42,793 nt of DNA from Lysobacterales bacterium (GCA_002722315.1 PBLG01000049.1:1-42793); one strand, 5' to 3'. Shown: positions 6,624 through 15,805, counted from the first letter of the stretch. Numbers and translations are program-made. The notes: generated by a model not told the origin, from the sequence alone.

Positions 6624-6813
6624 CGCGCGGTACGCGCGTGTCCAGACCCGGCAATGATCCGCGCAGACTGCTTGCACTCCGCAAGGGAATCAGCTCGATC
6701 CGATCACCGAACTGCACGACCTGCAGCCGGGTGCCCGGCTTCAGGTCCATTGCCTCGCGCACCTTGCGCGGAATGACGACCTGGTATTTGGGAGAAATCT
6801 TGATGGTTTCCAT
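6607..6813 (-). CDS. vapB: AbrB/SpoVT-type antitoxin, VapB-like
   Basis: A 68-residue protein. Residues 1-45 are a swapped-hairpin AbrB domain: METIKISPKYQVVIPRKVREAM, then LKPGTRLQVV and DRIELIP. The tail of about 20 residues is probably the segment that binds and blocks the PIN toxin. The antitoxin is expected to bind DNA as a dimer and repress its own operon with help from the toxin. An inverted repeat at 6833-6853, just upstream, is the best operator candidate. The gene starts 58 bases after the end of a second toxin gene, so four toxin-antitoxin genes run in one direction. Confidence 0.88.
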   Translation of the reverse strand: METIKISPKYQVVIPRKVREAMDLKPGTRLQVVQFGDRIELIPLRSASSLRGSLPGLDTRVPRDADRV

Positions 6814-6832
6814 CGGCTTGTCCGTTCGATCG

Positions 6833-6853
6833 ATCGTATTTTTGTTTTACGAT
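6833..6853 (-). promoter_or_regulatory. Candidate operator of the AbrB/VapC pair
   Basis: ATCGTA at 6833-6838 and TACGAT at 6848-6853 form an inverted repeat around an AT-rich centre, 20 bases before the antitoxin start. AT-rich palindromes directly upstream are typical AbrB-type autoregulatory sites. No footprint evidence; position only. Confidence 0.4.
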
Positions 6854-6871
6854 AATAGCATCGATAGCAGA

Positions 6872-7291
6872 TCACGCAATCCAGGGATTGACGACCGGAA
6901 CGCCAGCGGCTTCGAACGGGCTTGTATCGCGGGTTGCCACGATCAGTCCATGAGTTGCGGCGATTGCGGCGATGTAGCCGTCGGCTGCCGCGATTGCAAG
7001 GCCGGCGGCTCGCGCTTGCGAGAACAACCTGCCGTAAGCCGGGGTGCACGATACGTCGAACGGAAGAACACGCCCGACGAACAGGGCCAGAACCTTGTTT
7101 TCCAGATTCCCGGACAGGCCGCTTCGTTTCCTTCCCGCCGGCAGCAAGGCGACGCCGGCCCGCAATTCGGCCACGGTGATCGCCGACAGGTAAAGCGTTT
7201 CCAGCGGCTGCGCGTTGATCCATTCAACAACGTGTGAATCGGGCTCGCGGCGAAGCGGCTCCGATACGACGTTGGTATCGAGCAGGATCAC
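6872..7291 (-). CDS. fitB: PIN-domain toxin, FitB-like
   Basis: A 139-residue PIN protein with MILLDTNVVSEPLR at the start (catalytic D5), SAITVAELRAGVALLP (conserved E near 42), AAADGYIAAIAATHG (third acid) and VATRDTSPFEAAGVPVVNPW (fourth acid). The LSAITVAEL.G and VVNPW patterns are typical of FitB-type VapC proteins. Its ATG overlaps the last four bases of the antitoxin gene, so translation is coupled. The expected role is RNase activity restrained by the adjacent RHH antitoxin; its target RNA is unknown. Confidence 0.88.
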   Translation of the reverse strand: MILLDTNVVSEPLRREPDSHVVEWINAQPLETLYLSAITVAELRAGVALLPAGRKRSGLSGNLENKVLALFVGRVLPFDVSCTPAYGRLFSQARAAGLAIAAADGYIAAIAATHGLIVATRDTSPFEAAGVPVVNPWIA

Positions 7292-7542
7292 TCAAATTCA
7301 ACCGTGCGCGCAGGGTGCTTGTCGCGCACCTGGTCGAAGACCGCGAACTCTTCGTCGGTCAGTCGCGCCTGGCGTCCAAGCTCGGCCAGCAGCGATCCCA
7401 GCTTCACGCGCCCCTCCGGGACCATGACCGATTCCAGGATGGCCCGCACTTCCGCTTCCATGCTGCGACCGTGTTTTGTGGCGCGCGCTCTCAGGGCACG
7501 GTGAACCTCATCGGGCAGGTTGCGTACAGTCAGCATCGCCAT
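7288..7542 (-). CDS. fitA: Ribbon-helix-helix antitoxin, FitA-like
   Basis: An 84-residue protein. The first 45 residues form a ribbon-helix-helix motif: MLTVRNLPDEVHRALRARA, then HGRSMEAEVRAILE. The rest, with the acidic segment LTDEEFAVFDQVRDKHP, is the likely toxin-binding tail. ATG at 7542 or at the second methionine two codons later could be the start. It is the first gene of its pair, and an inverted repeat 25-50 bases upstream is the likely binding site for autorepression. Confidence 0.88.
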   Translation of the reverse strand: MAMLTVRNLPDEVHRALRARATKHGRSMEAEVRAILESVMVPEGRVKLGSLLAELGRQARLTDEEFAVFDQVRDKHPARTVEFE

Positions 7543-7565
7543 CGTCGTCTTCTCAAGCGCAAATG

Positions 7566-7592
7566 TGCATGCATTATAGCTTTATGCATGCA
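7566..7592 (-). promoter_or_regulatory. Candidate FitA operator
   Basis: TGCATGCAT at 7566-7574 is repeated inverted as ATGCATGCA at 7584-7592 with a 9-base spacer. It lies 24 bases upstream of the antitoxin start. Arms separated by about one helical turn fit binding by RHH dimers. Confidence 0.55.
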
Positions 7593-7652
7593 TTTGATCA
7601 AGCGGAGAGAGGATTTTGGTGCGCCGTTCCACCGCCCATACCGCTGCCCCTC

Positions 7653-10600
7653 CTACCCCTTCCTCGCAAACGCAGCCGGGCTTTCTTCGAAGCGCTCGCG
7701 GAACCGTCTCGAGAACGCCGAGACGCTTGCAAATCCCACCGCGTCGGCGACTTCGGCGACGTTGCCGGCGCGTTCGCGCAGCAGGGCGGCGGCGCGCTGC
7801 AGGCGCATTTCGCGCAGGTCTTCGTCGGGCGAGCGGCCGGCGGCGGCCTTGAACTTGCGGAACAGCGTGGTGCGGTCCATGTGCAGCAGGTCGGCCCAGT
7901 CGCGCACCGAGAAGCCGGGTTCGGCGAGGTGGTCGGCGAGCACTTCCCGGGCGCGGGCGACGAAGGGATCTTCTCGGTTTGCGGCTTCGTCATCGAGCGC
8001 GGACGGCGCGGCTTCGGGTGCGGCGGCGAGGCGTTCGCGCAGCCGGCGCCTGGAGGCGATCAGCCCGGCCAGGCGGGCGGCCAGTTCGGCGCTGTCGAAG
8101 GGTTTTGCCAGGTAGTCGTCGGCGCCGGCCTGCATCCCGCGCACGACCGCATCCGGGCCGCCGCGGGCGGTAAGCATGAGCACCGGGATGAAGTCGGTTT
8201 CGGAATCTGACTTGATCGCCTGGGTCATTTCCAGGCCGTCCATCACCGGCATCATGCCGTCCGTGACGACCACATCGGGCAGGCATTCGCGCACCTTCTC
8301 CAGGCCCTCGCGGCCGTCGCCGGCCTCGACGATGCGGTAGGCGCGGCCCAGCCGCATGCGCAGGAAGCCGCGGAGCTCGGCGTTGTCATCGACGATGAGC
8401 ACGGTGGGCCAGTCGCCGGCGACCTCACCCGGCGGCGCCGATTCTTCGGGCGCCGATGCCTCGGGCGTTTCCTGCATTACCGAGGCAGGCACTCCGGGTT
8501 CATCGCCGGCGCCTGAAGCGACGCCGGCACCCGGGGTTGTCGAAGCGCCGGGCAGCCGAAGCTCGAAGCAGGCGCCCTCGCCCGGCCGGCTTTCGACGCT
8601 CACCCGGCCGCCGTGCATTTCGACCAGCTCGCGCACCAGCGCCAGCCCGATGCCGGAGCCGCCCACGGCGGTGGATTCGGCCTGCTGGTAGCGCTCGAAT
8701 ATGCGCGCCTGGTCGGCCGGGTCGATGCCGGGGCCCTGGTCGATCACCGCGATCCCCGGCCCGTCTGCGTGGCGCGTCAGCCGTACCTGCAGTTTCGAGC
8801 CCCGGGGCGCGAACTTGAGCGCGTTGGACATGAGGTTCGACACCATGGTCGACAGGTGCTCCGGGTCGAACACGGCCGGACAGGGTTGTTCGATGCCGAC
8901 CAGTTCCAGCTCGATATCGCGCGTGCGGGCCGCCAGGCGGAAGCGGCCGGCGACCGTGGAAAGTGCGGCGGCCAGGTCGGCGCGGATCGGGTTGAACGGC
9001 ATCTTGCCGGCATCCAGCCTGTGCAGGTCCAGCGCCTGGCCGATCAGCGACTGCATGGCCTCGGTGTTGCGCAGCGCCATGTCGAGGTGTTCGCGCTGGT
9101 GCGGTTTAAGCGCGTTCGATTCGCGCGCCAGTTCTTCCAGCGGCGCGCGGGTGAGCGTGAGCGGTGTGCGCAGCTCGTGCGAGATATTGGCGAAGAAGGC
9201 CGCGCGGGCATCGCTGATCTCGCGGATCTCGCGCGCCTGGCGGCGGACTTCCGTGGTCCGGTCGGCGACCTGCGTCTCGAGTTCCTGCTGGCGCGCGAGC
9301 ATCTGCCGCTCGCGGCGATTCCTGCCGTAGCGCGCGGCGATCCACAGCAGCAGCAGCGCGGCGGCGGCGTAGGCGGCCAGCATCGGCGCGGTACGGTACC
9401 AGGGCGGCGCGACGCTGAAACGCAGCGGCTGGGATGCAGACACCCGGCCGAGCGCGTCGCGCGCCTGGACCCGGAACACGTAGTTGCCGCCGGACAAGTT
9501 GGTGTAGTCGCGGCGGGTCTCGGCCGACCAGCGCGACCAGTGGTCGTCGAAGCCGTCCAGTCGCACCCGATATTCGTGCCTGTCGGGCTGGGCGAACGCG
9601 GCCAGCGCGTATTCGAAGCGGAGCGGCGCGTGGCTGAACGGCAGCGCATCCTCGGCCAGGTAATCGACGGCCGCCGGCCCGCCGCGCAGCCAGCGGTCCT
9701 GCTCCGGGTCGCCGGCGCGGGTGACGTACAGCGGGGCCGCGGCGGATTCGGTTTCACGGTCCGGCCATCCGAGCCGGACCAGCCCCGGCGCGCGGCCGAT
9801 CCAGGCACCGCGATTGTCATGACTATCGTCCGTCTGGATGAAGTCGTTCTGGCCGATCTCGATGCCGGGCACGGGATGTTCCTGCCAGTCGAACGCTCCG
9901 GTTTCGTCGATCCAGCCGAATCGCAGCGCACCGCCGTCGCCGATGCCGGCCAGCACGCGCACGCCGTCGGGGCTGGCCACCTTGTAGACGCCCCGCGGCT
10001 CGCCCAGGGCTTCGTTATCGAAATCCGGATCGGGCTCGACGCCAGTAATGTTTCCCCCCGCGTCGAACACCGGCCGGTAGCCGCCGTCGAAGGTGCCGAG
10101 CACGAGTCGCCGGCCAAGCACGAACGGCCAGGCATAGCCTTCCGGCACGCCCTGGTCGGCACCCAGCTCGGCCACGAGCTTCAAGGCATCGGCGCCCCAT
10201 TCCATCAGGAAGAACCGGCCCAGCACCGAGCCGGCCCAGACCCGGCCTTGCGAATCCTCGGCGACGTGGTGCGGGCGAATATCGATGCCCTCGACGCGGC
10301 CGCCGTCGACCCAGCGGCCGTTCTCGCGCACCAGCACCGACAGCCCGGATTCCATTTCAGCGTAGATCACCGGACGGAAGCGCGAGCGGGTGAGTCGATA
10401 GCCGTAGTGGTCTGCCAGCACGCGCTCGGACTCGATCAGCGCGCCGGTTTCGGAGTCGTGGACAAGGCGATGCACGCCTTCGCTGCCAGCGGCGTAAAAC
10501 TCGCCGTCGACCGACAGCACGTCCCAGGCCTCGATCATCGGGCTGTCCAGTGCCGTCGTCCGGCTGGTGTCGGTGGCCGCGGCATCCAGTCGGACGAGTC

Positions 10601-11711
10601 CGCCGCTGGTCGCCAGGACGATCCGTCCGTCGTGCTCGGTCAGCCCGCGGGCATCGGTCAGGCCGGCCGCCTCGCCCCAAGTGCGCAATGGCGCATCCAA
10701 CGCGACGCGGGTAATGACGCCCTGCTGCGGCAACCAGACCCCGCCCTGCCCGTCCTCGGCCAGGCCGTTGATCACGTCCATCGGCAGGCCGTTGTTGCTG
10801 CTGACGTGTTCGATCAGCGCGCCGTCGGCGGCCAGGTGCAGCAGGCCGGCGTGGCGGGTGGCAAGCAGGATCGTGCCATCGTCGCGACGATGGACAAGAT
10901 AGGGCCAGGCGGTGGTGATGTCGATGCCGGTTCCGGGCGCGACCTCGAACGGTTCGGGCGCGCCTTCGCCCAGCCAGAAAAGGCCGTGGTCGTAGGTACC
11001 GTACAGCATCCGGCCGTCGGGCCACGGGTACAGGAACGTCATCCGCTGGCCCCGCTCGCCGAGCGAGTCCCAGCGCCAGCGATCGAGCGGCGGGGGTGGA
11101 TTCTCGTCGGTCCAGCCAAATGCCGTGACATCGTGCAGGCGTTGACGGACGACGATAAGAACGCGACCGTCGATGGCCACCATCCGGCGGAAGATGCCGC
11201 CCCAGTTGGGCTGCTGCTGCAGTTCATGACCGTCCCAGCGGAACAGCATGGGGATCGACTGGAAATAGATCGCGCCGCCCGCCTCGGCAATGCCGCGTAT
11301 GTCGCCGAACTCGCGCTCGGCCTCGGGAAGGCGGTCGCTGATCGAGTGATAGACCATCGCGCCGTCGGGCTCGCGCTGGAAGTAGCCGAACTGGTTCGAC
11401 GAACCGATCCAGATTCGTGCCGGTTCATCGGTTCGTTGCTGGATGTGCATCACGCGGACGCGCGAGTTGTTCGGCGTGTCGTGCCGGGTCCAGCGCACCC
11501 CGTCGTATTCCAGCAGCCCCATGCCGCCGCCGACGTAGATCAGCCCGTCGGGCCCGAGTGCGGCGCCCCAGTTCTGCACGTTGCTGTTGTACTCGGCCAT
11601 CGAGAACGTGCGCACCGGTGGCTCGCCGGGGGGCGCCTCAGCCATGCCGGCTGGTGCCGCCGTGGGCAGCAGCCAGAGCGTTGCTAACAGCATGGCCCGA
11701 ATGCAGTTCAA
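7653..11711 (-). CDS. Hybrid two-component sensor with propeller, kinase, receiver and AraC output
   Basis: A single 1352-residue signalling protein. Order: signal peptide (1-20); a periplasmic two-component-regulator propeller to about 690 (repeated GLAEDGQGGVWLPQ-type blades); a Y_Y_Y-type Ig domain; one membrane helix near 775-795; HisKA with FFANISHELRTP (His about 845); HATPase with GPGIDPADQARIFERY (near 1000); receiver VLIVDDNAELRG with phospho-acceptor in VVTDGMMP (about 1150) and KPF; and an AraC-type HTH at the C-terminus (SVSAFSRRFRERFEESPAAF). In the family this architecture senses a ligand, often a glycan breakdown product, and regulates nearby genes. No polysaccharide utilisation genes are adjacent; the closest divergent candidates are the two toxin-antitoxin pairs or the dehydrogenase, so the regulon is unknown. 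Confidence 0.92.
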   Translation of the reverse strand: MNCIRAMLLATLWLLPTAAPAGMAEAPPGEPPVRTFSMAEYNSNVQNWGAALGPDGLIYVGGGMGLLEYDGVRWTRHDTPNNSRVRVMHIQQRTDEPARIWIGSSNQFGYFQREPDGAMVYHSISDRLPEAEREFGDIRGIAEAGGAIYFQSIPMLFRWDGHELQQQPNWGGIFRRMVAIDGRVLIVVRQRLHDVTAFGWTDENPPPPLDRWRWDSLGERGQRMTFLYPWPDGRMLYGTYDHGLFWLGEGAPEPFEVAPGTGIDITTAWPYLVHRRDDGTILLATRHAGLLHLAADGALIEHVSSNNGLPMDVINGLAEDGQGGVWLPQQGVITRVALDAPLRTWGEAAGLTDARGLTEHDGRIVLATSGGLVRLDAAATDTSRTTALDSPMIEAWDVLSVDGEFYAAGSEGVHRLVHDSETGALIESERVLADHYGYRLTRSRFRPVIYAEMESGLSVLVRENGRWVDGGRVEGIDIRPHHVAEDSQGRVWAGSVLGRFFLMEWGADALKLVAELGADQGVPEGYAWPFVLGRRLVLGTFDGGYRPVFDAGGNITGVEPDPDFDNEALGEPRGVYKVASPDGVRVLAGIGDGGALRFGWIDETGAFDWQEHPVPGIEIGQNDFIQTDDSHDNRGAWIGRAPGLVRLGWPDRETESAAAPLYVTRAGDPEQDRWLRGGPAAVDYLAEDALPFSHAPLRFEYALAAFAQPDRHEYRVRLDGFDDHWSRWSAETRRDYTNLSGGNYVFRVQARDALGRVSASQPLRFSVAPPWYRTAPMLAAYAAAALLLLWIAARYGRNRRERQMLARQQELETQVADRTTEVRRQAREIREISDARAAFFANISHELRTPLTLTRAPLEELARESNALKPHQREHLDMALRNTEAMQSLIGQALDLHRLDAGKMPFNPIRADLAAALSTVAGRFRLAARTRDIELELVGIEQPCPAVFDPEHLSTMVSNLMSNALKFAPRGSKLQVRLTRHADGPGIAVIDQGPGIDPADQARIFERYQQAESTAVGGSGIGLALVRELVEMHGGRVSVESRPGEGACFELRLPGASTTPGAGVASGAGDEPGVPASVMQETPEASAPEESAPPGEVAGDWPTVLIVDDNAELRGFLRMRLGRAYRIVEAGDGREGLEKVRECLPDVVVTDGMMPVMDGLEMTQAIKSDSETDFIPVLMLTARGGPDAVVRGMQAGADDYLAKPFDSAELAARLAGLIASRRRLRERLAAAPEAAPSALDDEAANREDPFVARAREVLADHLAEPGFSVRDWADLLHMDRTTLFRKFKAAAGRSPDEDLREMRLQRAAALLRERAGNVAEVADAVGFASVSAFSRRFRERFEESPAAFARKG

Positions 11712-11864
11712 TATCTTCGTCCCCGTACGCCCGCGACGCAGGCCGTAAGAGCACTTTACTGAAAGCGCGTGCAGGATGCCATCGCCGAGTCGAAAGGAAG
11801 TTGACCGGGTCGTCGACGCGTCCGCGCGGGTCGGGGCCTTTTCCCGGCGGGCTTCAGCCGAATA

Positions 11865-12416
11865 TCACGGACACTCGTCGAACGTCTGCCGGCCCGCTGC
11901 GACGTTCAGGTCGGCGGTGAAGCTGATGGCGGCGCCGTCGTCATCGGACACCTCGGCTTCGATCGACGCGACGAGCATTTCACCCTGGGCGGTCGGCATG
12001 TTCTCGATATTGATGGTGCCGTCGTCCACCAGGTCGAATCGCGTCCGGTCCGGCCCGGTGTAGTAGAAGTACGCGTCGGCGCCACGATCACGCGCATCGT
12101 CGCCGGAACCGACGATGGGGTGCGTGCCCGGTGCAAGGTCCCGATCAAGACGCATGTTCATGCCCTCCGGCGGTGACATTGCATACAGCTCGAACATGAA
12201 GTCCGGGTCCGAACCCTCGCCTGCCCCGCAGTAGATCGCGCCGCTCGTGTTCAGCGTGCTTTCGACATCGCCGGTCACAACGACACGAACTTCCGGCGCA
12301 GCCGACGACGCACCGTCTCCGGAGCTGCCCTCTCCGCCGCATCCGGCAAGACCAATCAATGTAATGGAAACAATGCCGGCTGTTGCAATTCGCTTTGCAA
12401 TTCGTTTGATCGACAT
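11865..12416 (-). CDS. Lipoprotein of unknown function
   Basis: The start at 12416 (MSIKRIAKRI) gives 183 residues with a lipobox (LIGLAGC) at about 20-26, so the mature protein begins at Cys and is lipid-anchored. The rest is acidic and β-rich, with NTSGAIYCGAGEGSDPDFMFELYAM and DGAAISFTADLNVAAG; I recognise no domain. It is the last of five minus-strand genes after the ModA gene (74 bases between them), so it may ride with the molybdate/tungstate operon, or it may simply be a neighbour. One cysteine pair (in IYCG and DECP) could form a disulphide. Confidence 0.72.
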   Translation of the reverse strand: MSIKRIAKRIATAGIVSITLIGLAGCGGEGSSGDGASSAAPEVRVVVTGDVESTLNTSGAIYCGAGEGSDPDFMFELYAMSPPEGMNMRLDRDLAPGTHPIVGSGDDARDRGADAYFYYTGPDRTRFDLVDDGTINIENMPTAQGEMLVASIEAEVSDDDGAAISFTADLNVAAGRQTFDECP

Positions 12417-12489
12417 GCGTTTCCGCCTGATTGGTTTCAAAGCGACAAAGTACAGGCCGGATTCAGGCACTGTCAAATCGGGCTTTCAG

Positions 12490-13299
12490 TCAGCTGTCGG
12501 CTGCAGCCGGTTCGAATCCGTAGCGCTCGAGAATCGACTGGGCCTCGGGCGCGAGAATGAAATCGGCCAGGCTCTCGGCGTCTGCCGGTGCCCCGTCCAG
12601 CACGGTGAGACCGTAGTCGGCCCCGACGGCAATCCCGGCCGGAATCGATACGATCTGCAGCGAGGGCATTTCGCGACGTGCCAGCACAGCGTTGGTGCAG
12701 TAAGTCAGGAACACGTCGGCCCGATCGGAATCCATGACCCAAGCGTACTGATTGCGACCTTCCGGCGGTTTCCGGCTGGTCGGCCCGCCCGTGAGCTTCA
12801 AGGCCTTGTTCTCGAGCCGCTCGCGACTCCCCGGACGAATGGATTCGGCCTTGCCGAACAACGCCCACGCATAGTCTCCGGATGGATCCGCCCCGGGCGT
12901 CGAGGTGCCGAGCCGCACGTCGGGACGCAAGATGACCTCCAGCAGCGTATCTTCGGTGACTTCGATATCGTCCTGGGCGATGGCGCACAGCTTGTTTCGC
13001 GCGAACAGCCGCACCGGGCCGGCCCGGCCGTCCGCCTGCAGTTTCTCCGGGTGCGCCATGTTCGCCGAAGCGAACACGTGTGCGAGTTCGCCGCTCTCGA
13101 TGCGCTGCCTCATCAGGCCCGAGGGCCCGAAGGACGTGCGCACTTCATGGCCTGTCGCTTCCTCGTAGGCAGCGACCACGTCGGAGAGCGAGGCCTTGAG
13201 ACTGCCCGCACCATACAGCACGAGCGGTGCATCATCGTCGGCGGACACGGTCTGCGTTGCCGCAATGACGACCGCGATGAGCATGGCTTTGAATGACAT
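12490..13299 (-). CDS. modA: Molybdate ABC transporter periplasmic binding protein
   Basis: ATG at 13299 (MSFKAMLIAV) has a GGAGCG ribosome site and opens into a signal peptide; the longer frame to 13365 is not needed. The 269-residue protein has the ModA pattern: LVLYGAGSLKASLSDVVAAYEEATGHEV, SFGPSGLMRQRIESGELAHVFASANMAHPEKL, LCAIAQD, and GTSTPGADPSGDYAW. Serines in GAGSL and FGPSG, with the later backbone contacts, bind a tetrahedral oxyanion. It has no dedicated ModB/ModC in the window; the adjacent TupB/TupC permease and ATPase may serve it, or it may be regulated with them. It lies 92 bases after tupA. Confidence 0.85.
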   Translation of the reverse strand: MSFKAMLIAVVIAATQTVSADDDAPLVLYGAGSLKASLSDVVAAYEEATGHEVRTSFGPSGLMRQRIESGELAHVFASANMAHPEKLQADGRAGPVRLFARNKLCAIAQDDIEVTEDTLLEVILRPDVRLGTSTPGADPSGDYAWALFGKAESIRPGSRERLENKALKLTGGPTSRKPPEGRNQYAWVMDSDRADVFLTYCTNAVLARREMPSLQIVSIPAGIAVGADYGLTVLDGAPADAESLADFILAPEAQSILERYGFEPAAADS

Positions 13300-13391
13300 T
13301 CGTATCGCTCCTTTTTTGTGGCCGGGGGCCCCGCGATGCCCGCGCCGTTGGCACGGCACGGACATCCGCGAGGCATCTCGGCGCGTTGCGG

Positions 13392-14216
13392 TTACTTGGC
13401 GTTGGGGAAGAACAACTGCTTGCCGTCGAGCGTGTAGCTCGCGATCGCGGCCTGCCCTTGATCGCTCAGAATCCAGTCGATGAAGGCCTGACCGGCTTCA
13501 GCTTTGACGTTCGAATGCTTTTCGGGATTCACCAGGATGATGCCGTACTGGTTGAACAACTCCGAATCGCCTTCGACGAGAATCTCGTGGTCGCCCTTGT
13601 TCTGGAAACTGATCCAGGTGCCCCGGTCGGTCATCGTGTAACCGCCCATGCCAACGGCTGCGTTCAGGGTCGCGCCCATACCCGACCCGGTTTCGCGATA
13701 CCAGGTGCCGCTGGCTTCGTCAGGGTCGATGTCGGTGGCCAGCCACAGCGCCGTCTCCTTCTTGTGGGTACCGGAGTTGTCGCCCCGCGAAACAAACACG
13801 GCTCCCGCCTCGCCGATCTTCTCCAGCGCGGCGACCGCGCTTTCCATTCCCTCGATGCCGGCCGCATCCGCGGATGGACCGACGATGACGAAATCGTTGT
13901 ACATGACGTCGAAGCGCTCGACCCCGTGGCCCTCGGCAACGAACTGCTCCTCGGCCGGCCTGGCGTGGACCAGCAGGACGTCGCCGTCGCCGTTCGCGGC
14001 ATTCTTGATGGCCTGACCGGTGCCGACGGCAACAACGTTGACGATAATGCCGGTCTGGTCTTGGAACATCGGCAGGATGGCGTCGTATAGACCCGAGTTG
14101 GCCGTCGAAGTCGTCGACTGCAGGATGATCGATTCATCGGCCAGCACCGGCGACGCGGCCAGCGCTGCAGCGAGGCACGACATGGACAGGAATCGGGTGA
14201 GTCTGTTCTTGAGCAT
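13392..14216 (-). CDS. tupA: Tungstate ABC transporter periplasmic binding protein
   Basis: ATG at 14216 (MLKNRLTRFL) has GAGGAG upstream and a signal peptide ending near VLADES. The 274-residue protein carries the TupA signature TTSTANSGLYD (35-45), GTGQAIKNAANGDGDVLLVHAR, and SRGDNSGTHKKE, which bind tungstate in characterised homologues. The protein belongs to the TupA/WtpA group rather than the classical ModA group. It is encoded 30 bases after tupC, giving the order tupB-tupC-tupA on the transcript, whereas tupA usually comes first. High specificity for tungstate over molybdate is expected from the family, not shown by the sequence. Confidence 0.9.
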   Translation of the reverse strand: MLKNRLTRFLSMSCLAAALAASPVLADESIILQSTTSTANSGLYDAILPMFQDQTGIIVNVVAVGTGQAIKNAANGDGDVLLVHARPAEEQFVAEGHGVERFDVMYNDFVIVGPSADAAGIEGMESAVAALEKIGEAGAVFVSRGDNSGTHKKETALWLATDIDPDEASGTWYRETGSGMGATLNAAVGMGGYTMTDRGTWISFQNKGDHEILVEGDSELFNQYGIILVNPEKHSNVKAEAGQAFIDWILSDQGQAAIASYTLDGKQLFFPNAK

Positions 14217-14245
14217 GAGTTTCTCCTCTTGCTGGTTGAGTGGGT

Positions 14246-15007
14246 TCAATCGAGGATCAGTTTCCCGGACAGGTACTGCCGGGCCTGTCGGGAGTCCGGC
14301 TGGTCAAAGAACCGTTCTGCCGGCGTGTGCTCGACGAGGCGGCCCCTGTTCAGGAAAACGATGTCGTCGGCCAGGCGACGGGCCTGGCCGAGATCATGGG
14401 TTACGAAGATGACCTTGGCACCGCGCTCGTGCGCCCGCTTGACGATGGATTCGATCGAGGCGGTGGCTGCCGGATCGAGGCTGGCGGTCGGCTCGTCCAT
14501 GAACAGCACCGCCGGCTTCAGCGCAAGCGCGCGGGCCAGCGCAAGGCGTTGCTGCTCACCGCCGGAGAGCTGTCTCGCCGGCTGGTCCGCCAACTGTTCG
14601 AGACCGACCTCGGCCAACAGCGAGTCCACCGCTTCCAGCGTCGCCTTCCCCCGCAGCCTGAGCACGAAGCGAATGTTGGCGCCTACAGACCGGCGCAACA
14701 GCACCGGGCGCTGGAACACCATGGCCTGCCGTACCCGCATGCGTTCATCCAGGCGCTTTCCATCCCAAAGAATTTCCCCGGCTGCGGGTTCCAGCAGGCC
14801 GTGCATCAGCCGTAGCAGCAGGCTCTTGCCGGCCCCGTTCGGTCCCAGCACGACCGTCAGGCTGGACTTCGGCAGTGCCAGGTCGATCCCGTCGATCCGG
14901 TTCGCGCCCCCGGCACGGTAGACCAGTCCGCGGACCTCGCCGCCGATCCTGGGCTTGGATGCGTCTGGCGCTGGTGTCGTCATCGTCGCGGACTCAGGCG
15001 TAGGCAT
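14246..15007 (-). CDS. tupC: Tungstate/molybdate ABC transporter ATP-binding protein
   Basis: A 253-residue ABC ATPase: Walker A GPNGAGKS (55-62), signature LSGGEQQR (147-154), Walker B VLFMDEPTASLDP and switch histidine in VTHDLGQAR. It powers the adjacent TupB permease. The ATG at 15007 overlaps the 3' end of tupB by 14 bases, a sign of translational coupling; an ATG at 14983 is an alternative start. The C-terminal extension after the NBD is short and lacks the TOBE-like domain of ModC, again favouring the TupC group. Confidence 0.9.
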   Translation of the reverse strand: MPTPESATMTTPAPDASKPRIGGEVRGLVYRAGGANRIDGIDLALPKSSLTVVLGPNGAGKSLLLRLMHGLLEPAAGEILWDGKRLDERMRVRQAMVFQRPVLLRRSVGANIRFVLRLRGKATLEAVDSLLAEVGLEQLADQPARQLSGGEQQRLALARALALKPAVLFMDEPTASLDPAATASIESIVKRAHERGAKVIFVTHDLGQARRLADDIVFLNRGRLVEHTPAERFFDQPDSRQARQYLSGKLILD

Positions 15008-15701
15008 AGCGGCTGGCCGTCATTCGAAGCATCATCACGGCGGCGTTGACCGAGAGCGCGATCGTGAGCAGCACCAGGCCCAGCGCCAGGGCCAGCGCGA
15101 GATTGCCCTTGGATGTCTCGAGCGCGATGGCCGTCGTCATTACCCGGGTGAGGTGATCGATGTTGCCGCCGACGATGATCACGGCACCGACCTCGGCCAC
15201 TGCCCGACCGAATCCGGCAAGCCCCACCGTCAGCAGGCTGTAGCGCGCGTCCCAGAGCAGGGCGCTCATCGCCTGACGACGAGTCATGCACAAGGACCGG
15301 AATTGCTCGGCGTATTCGCTATAGAGCTGCTCGACGACTTCCCTGCACAGGGCTGCGACGATGGGGGTGATCAGTACCGTCTGCGCGATAATCATCGCGG
15401 TTGGCGTGTACAGCAGCTGAAACCATCCGAGGGGACCCGCGTTGGATAGCATGAGGTAGATCAGCAACCCGACCACGACCGGCGGGAGGCCCATCAGCGC
15501 GTTGAGCAGGATGATCAACGCCGGCCGCCCGGGAAAGCGCGCGATTGCCAGTGCAGCGCCCAGCGGCAGACCGATGAGACAGGAAAACGCCACCGCCGTC
15601 AGGCTGACCCGCAGAGACAGCACAATGATCTCGAGCAGATCCGGATCTGCGGTCAGTACAAGCTGGAATGCCAGCCGAAAGGCTTCGCCGAAGTCCTGCA
15701 T
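14994..15701 (-). CDS. tupB: Tungstate/molybdate ABC transporter permease
   Basis: A 235-residue inner-membrane permease with about five or six membrane helices. The EAA-like loop AMSALLWDARYSLLTVGLAGFGRAVAEVG contacts the ATPase. LGAALAIARFPGRPALIILLNALMGLPPVVVGLLIYLML is typical of TupB proteins. It is the first gene of the minus-strand tupB-tupC-tupA-modA-lipoprotein series. Its start region faces the start of the plus-strand MOT1-type permease, so the two may share a control region of about 100 bases. Confidence 0.9.
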   Translation of the reverse strand: MQDFGEAFRLAFQLVLTADPDLLEIIVLSLRVSLTAVAFSCLIGLPLGAALAIARFPGRPALIILLNALMGLPPVVVGLLIYLMLSNAGPLGWFQLLYTPTAMIIAQTVLITPIVAALCREVVEQLYSEYAEQFRSLCMTRRQAMSALLWDARYSLLTVGLAGFGRAVAEVGAVIIVGGNIDHLTRVMTTAIALETSKGNLALALALGLVLLTIALSVNAAVMMLRMTASRYAYA

Positions 15702-15805
15702 CAGGGTTGCATCCAGTCAGCGGAAGAAGAGCGGTAGACTGCGCCTGGGATTCGATCAACGCCCGGCCCGCAAAAAGCATCGGCCGGCCGAAGGAATGGG
15801 CGCGC

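Noticed and set aside
8613..11687. Plus-strand 1024-codon ORF antisense to the hybrid sensor
   Set aside because: Composition rich in R, A, G and Q with no domain; it mirrors a clear histidine kinase/receiver/AraC protein on the other strand.
12247..13296. Plus-strand 349-codon ORF opposite modA
   Set aside because: modA motifs are complete on the minus strand.
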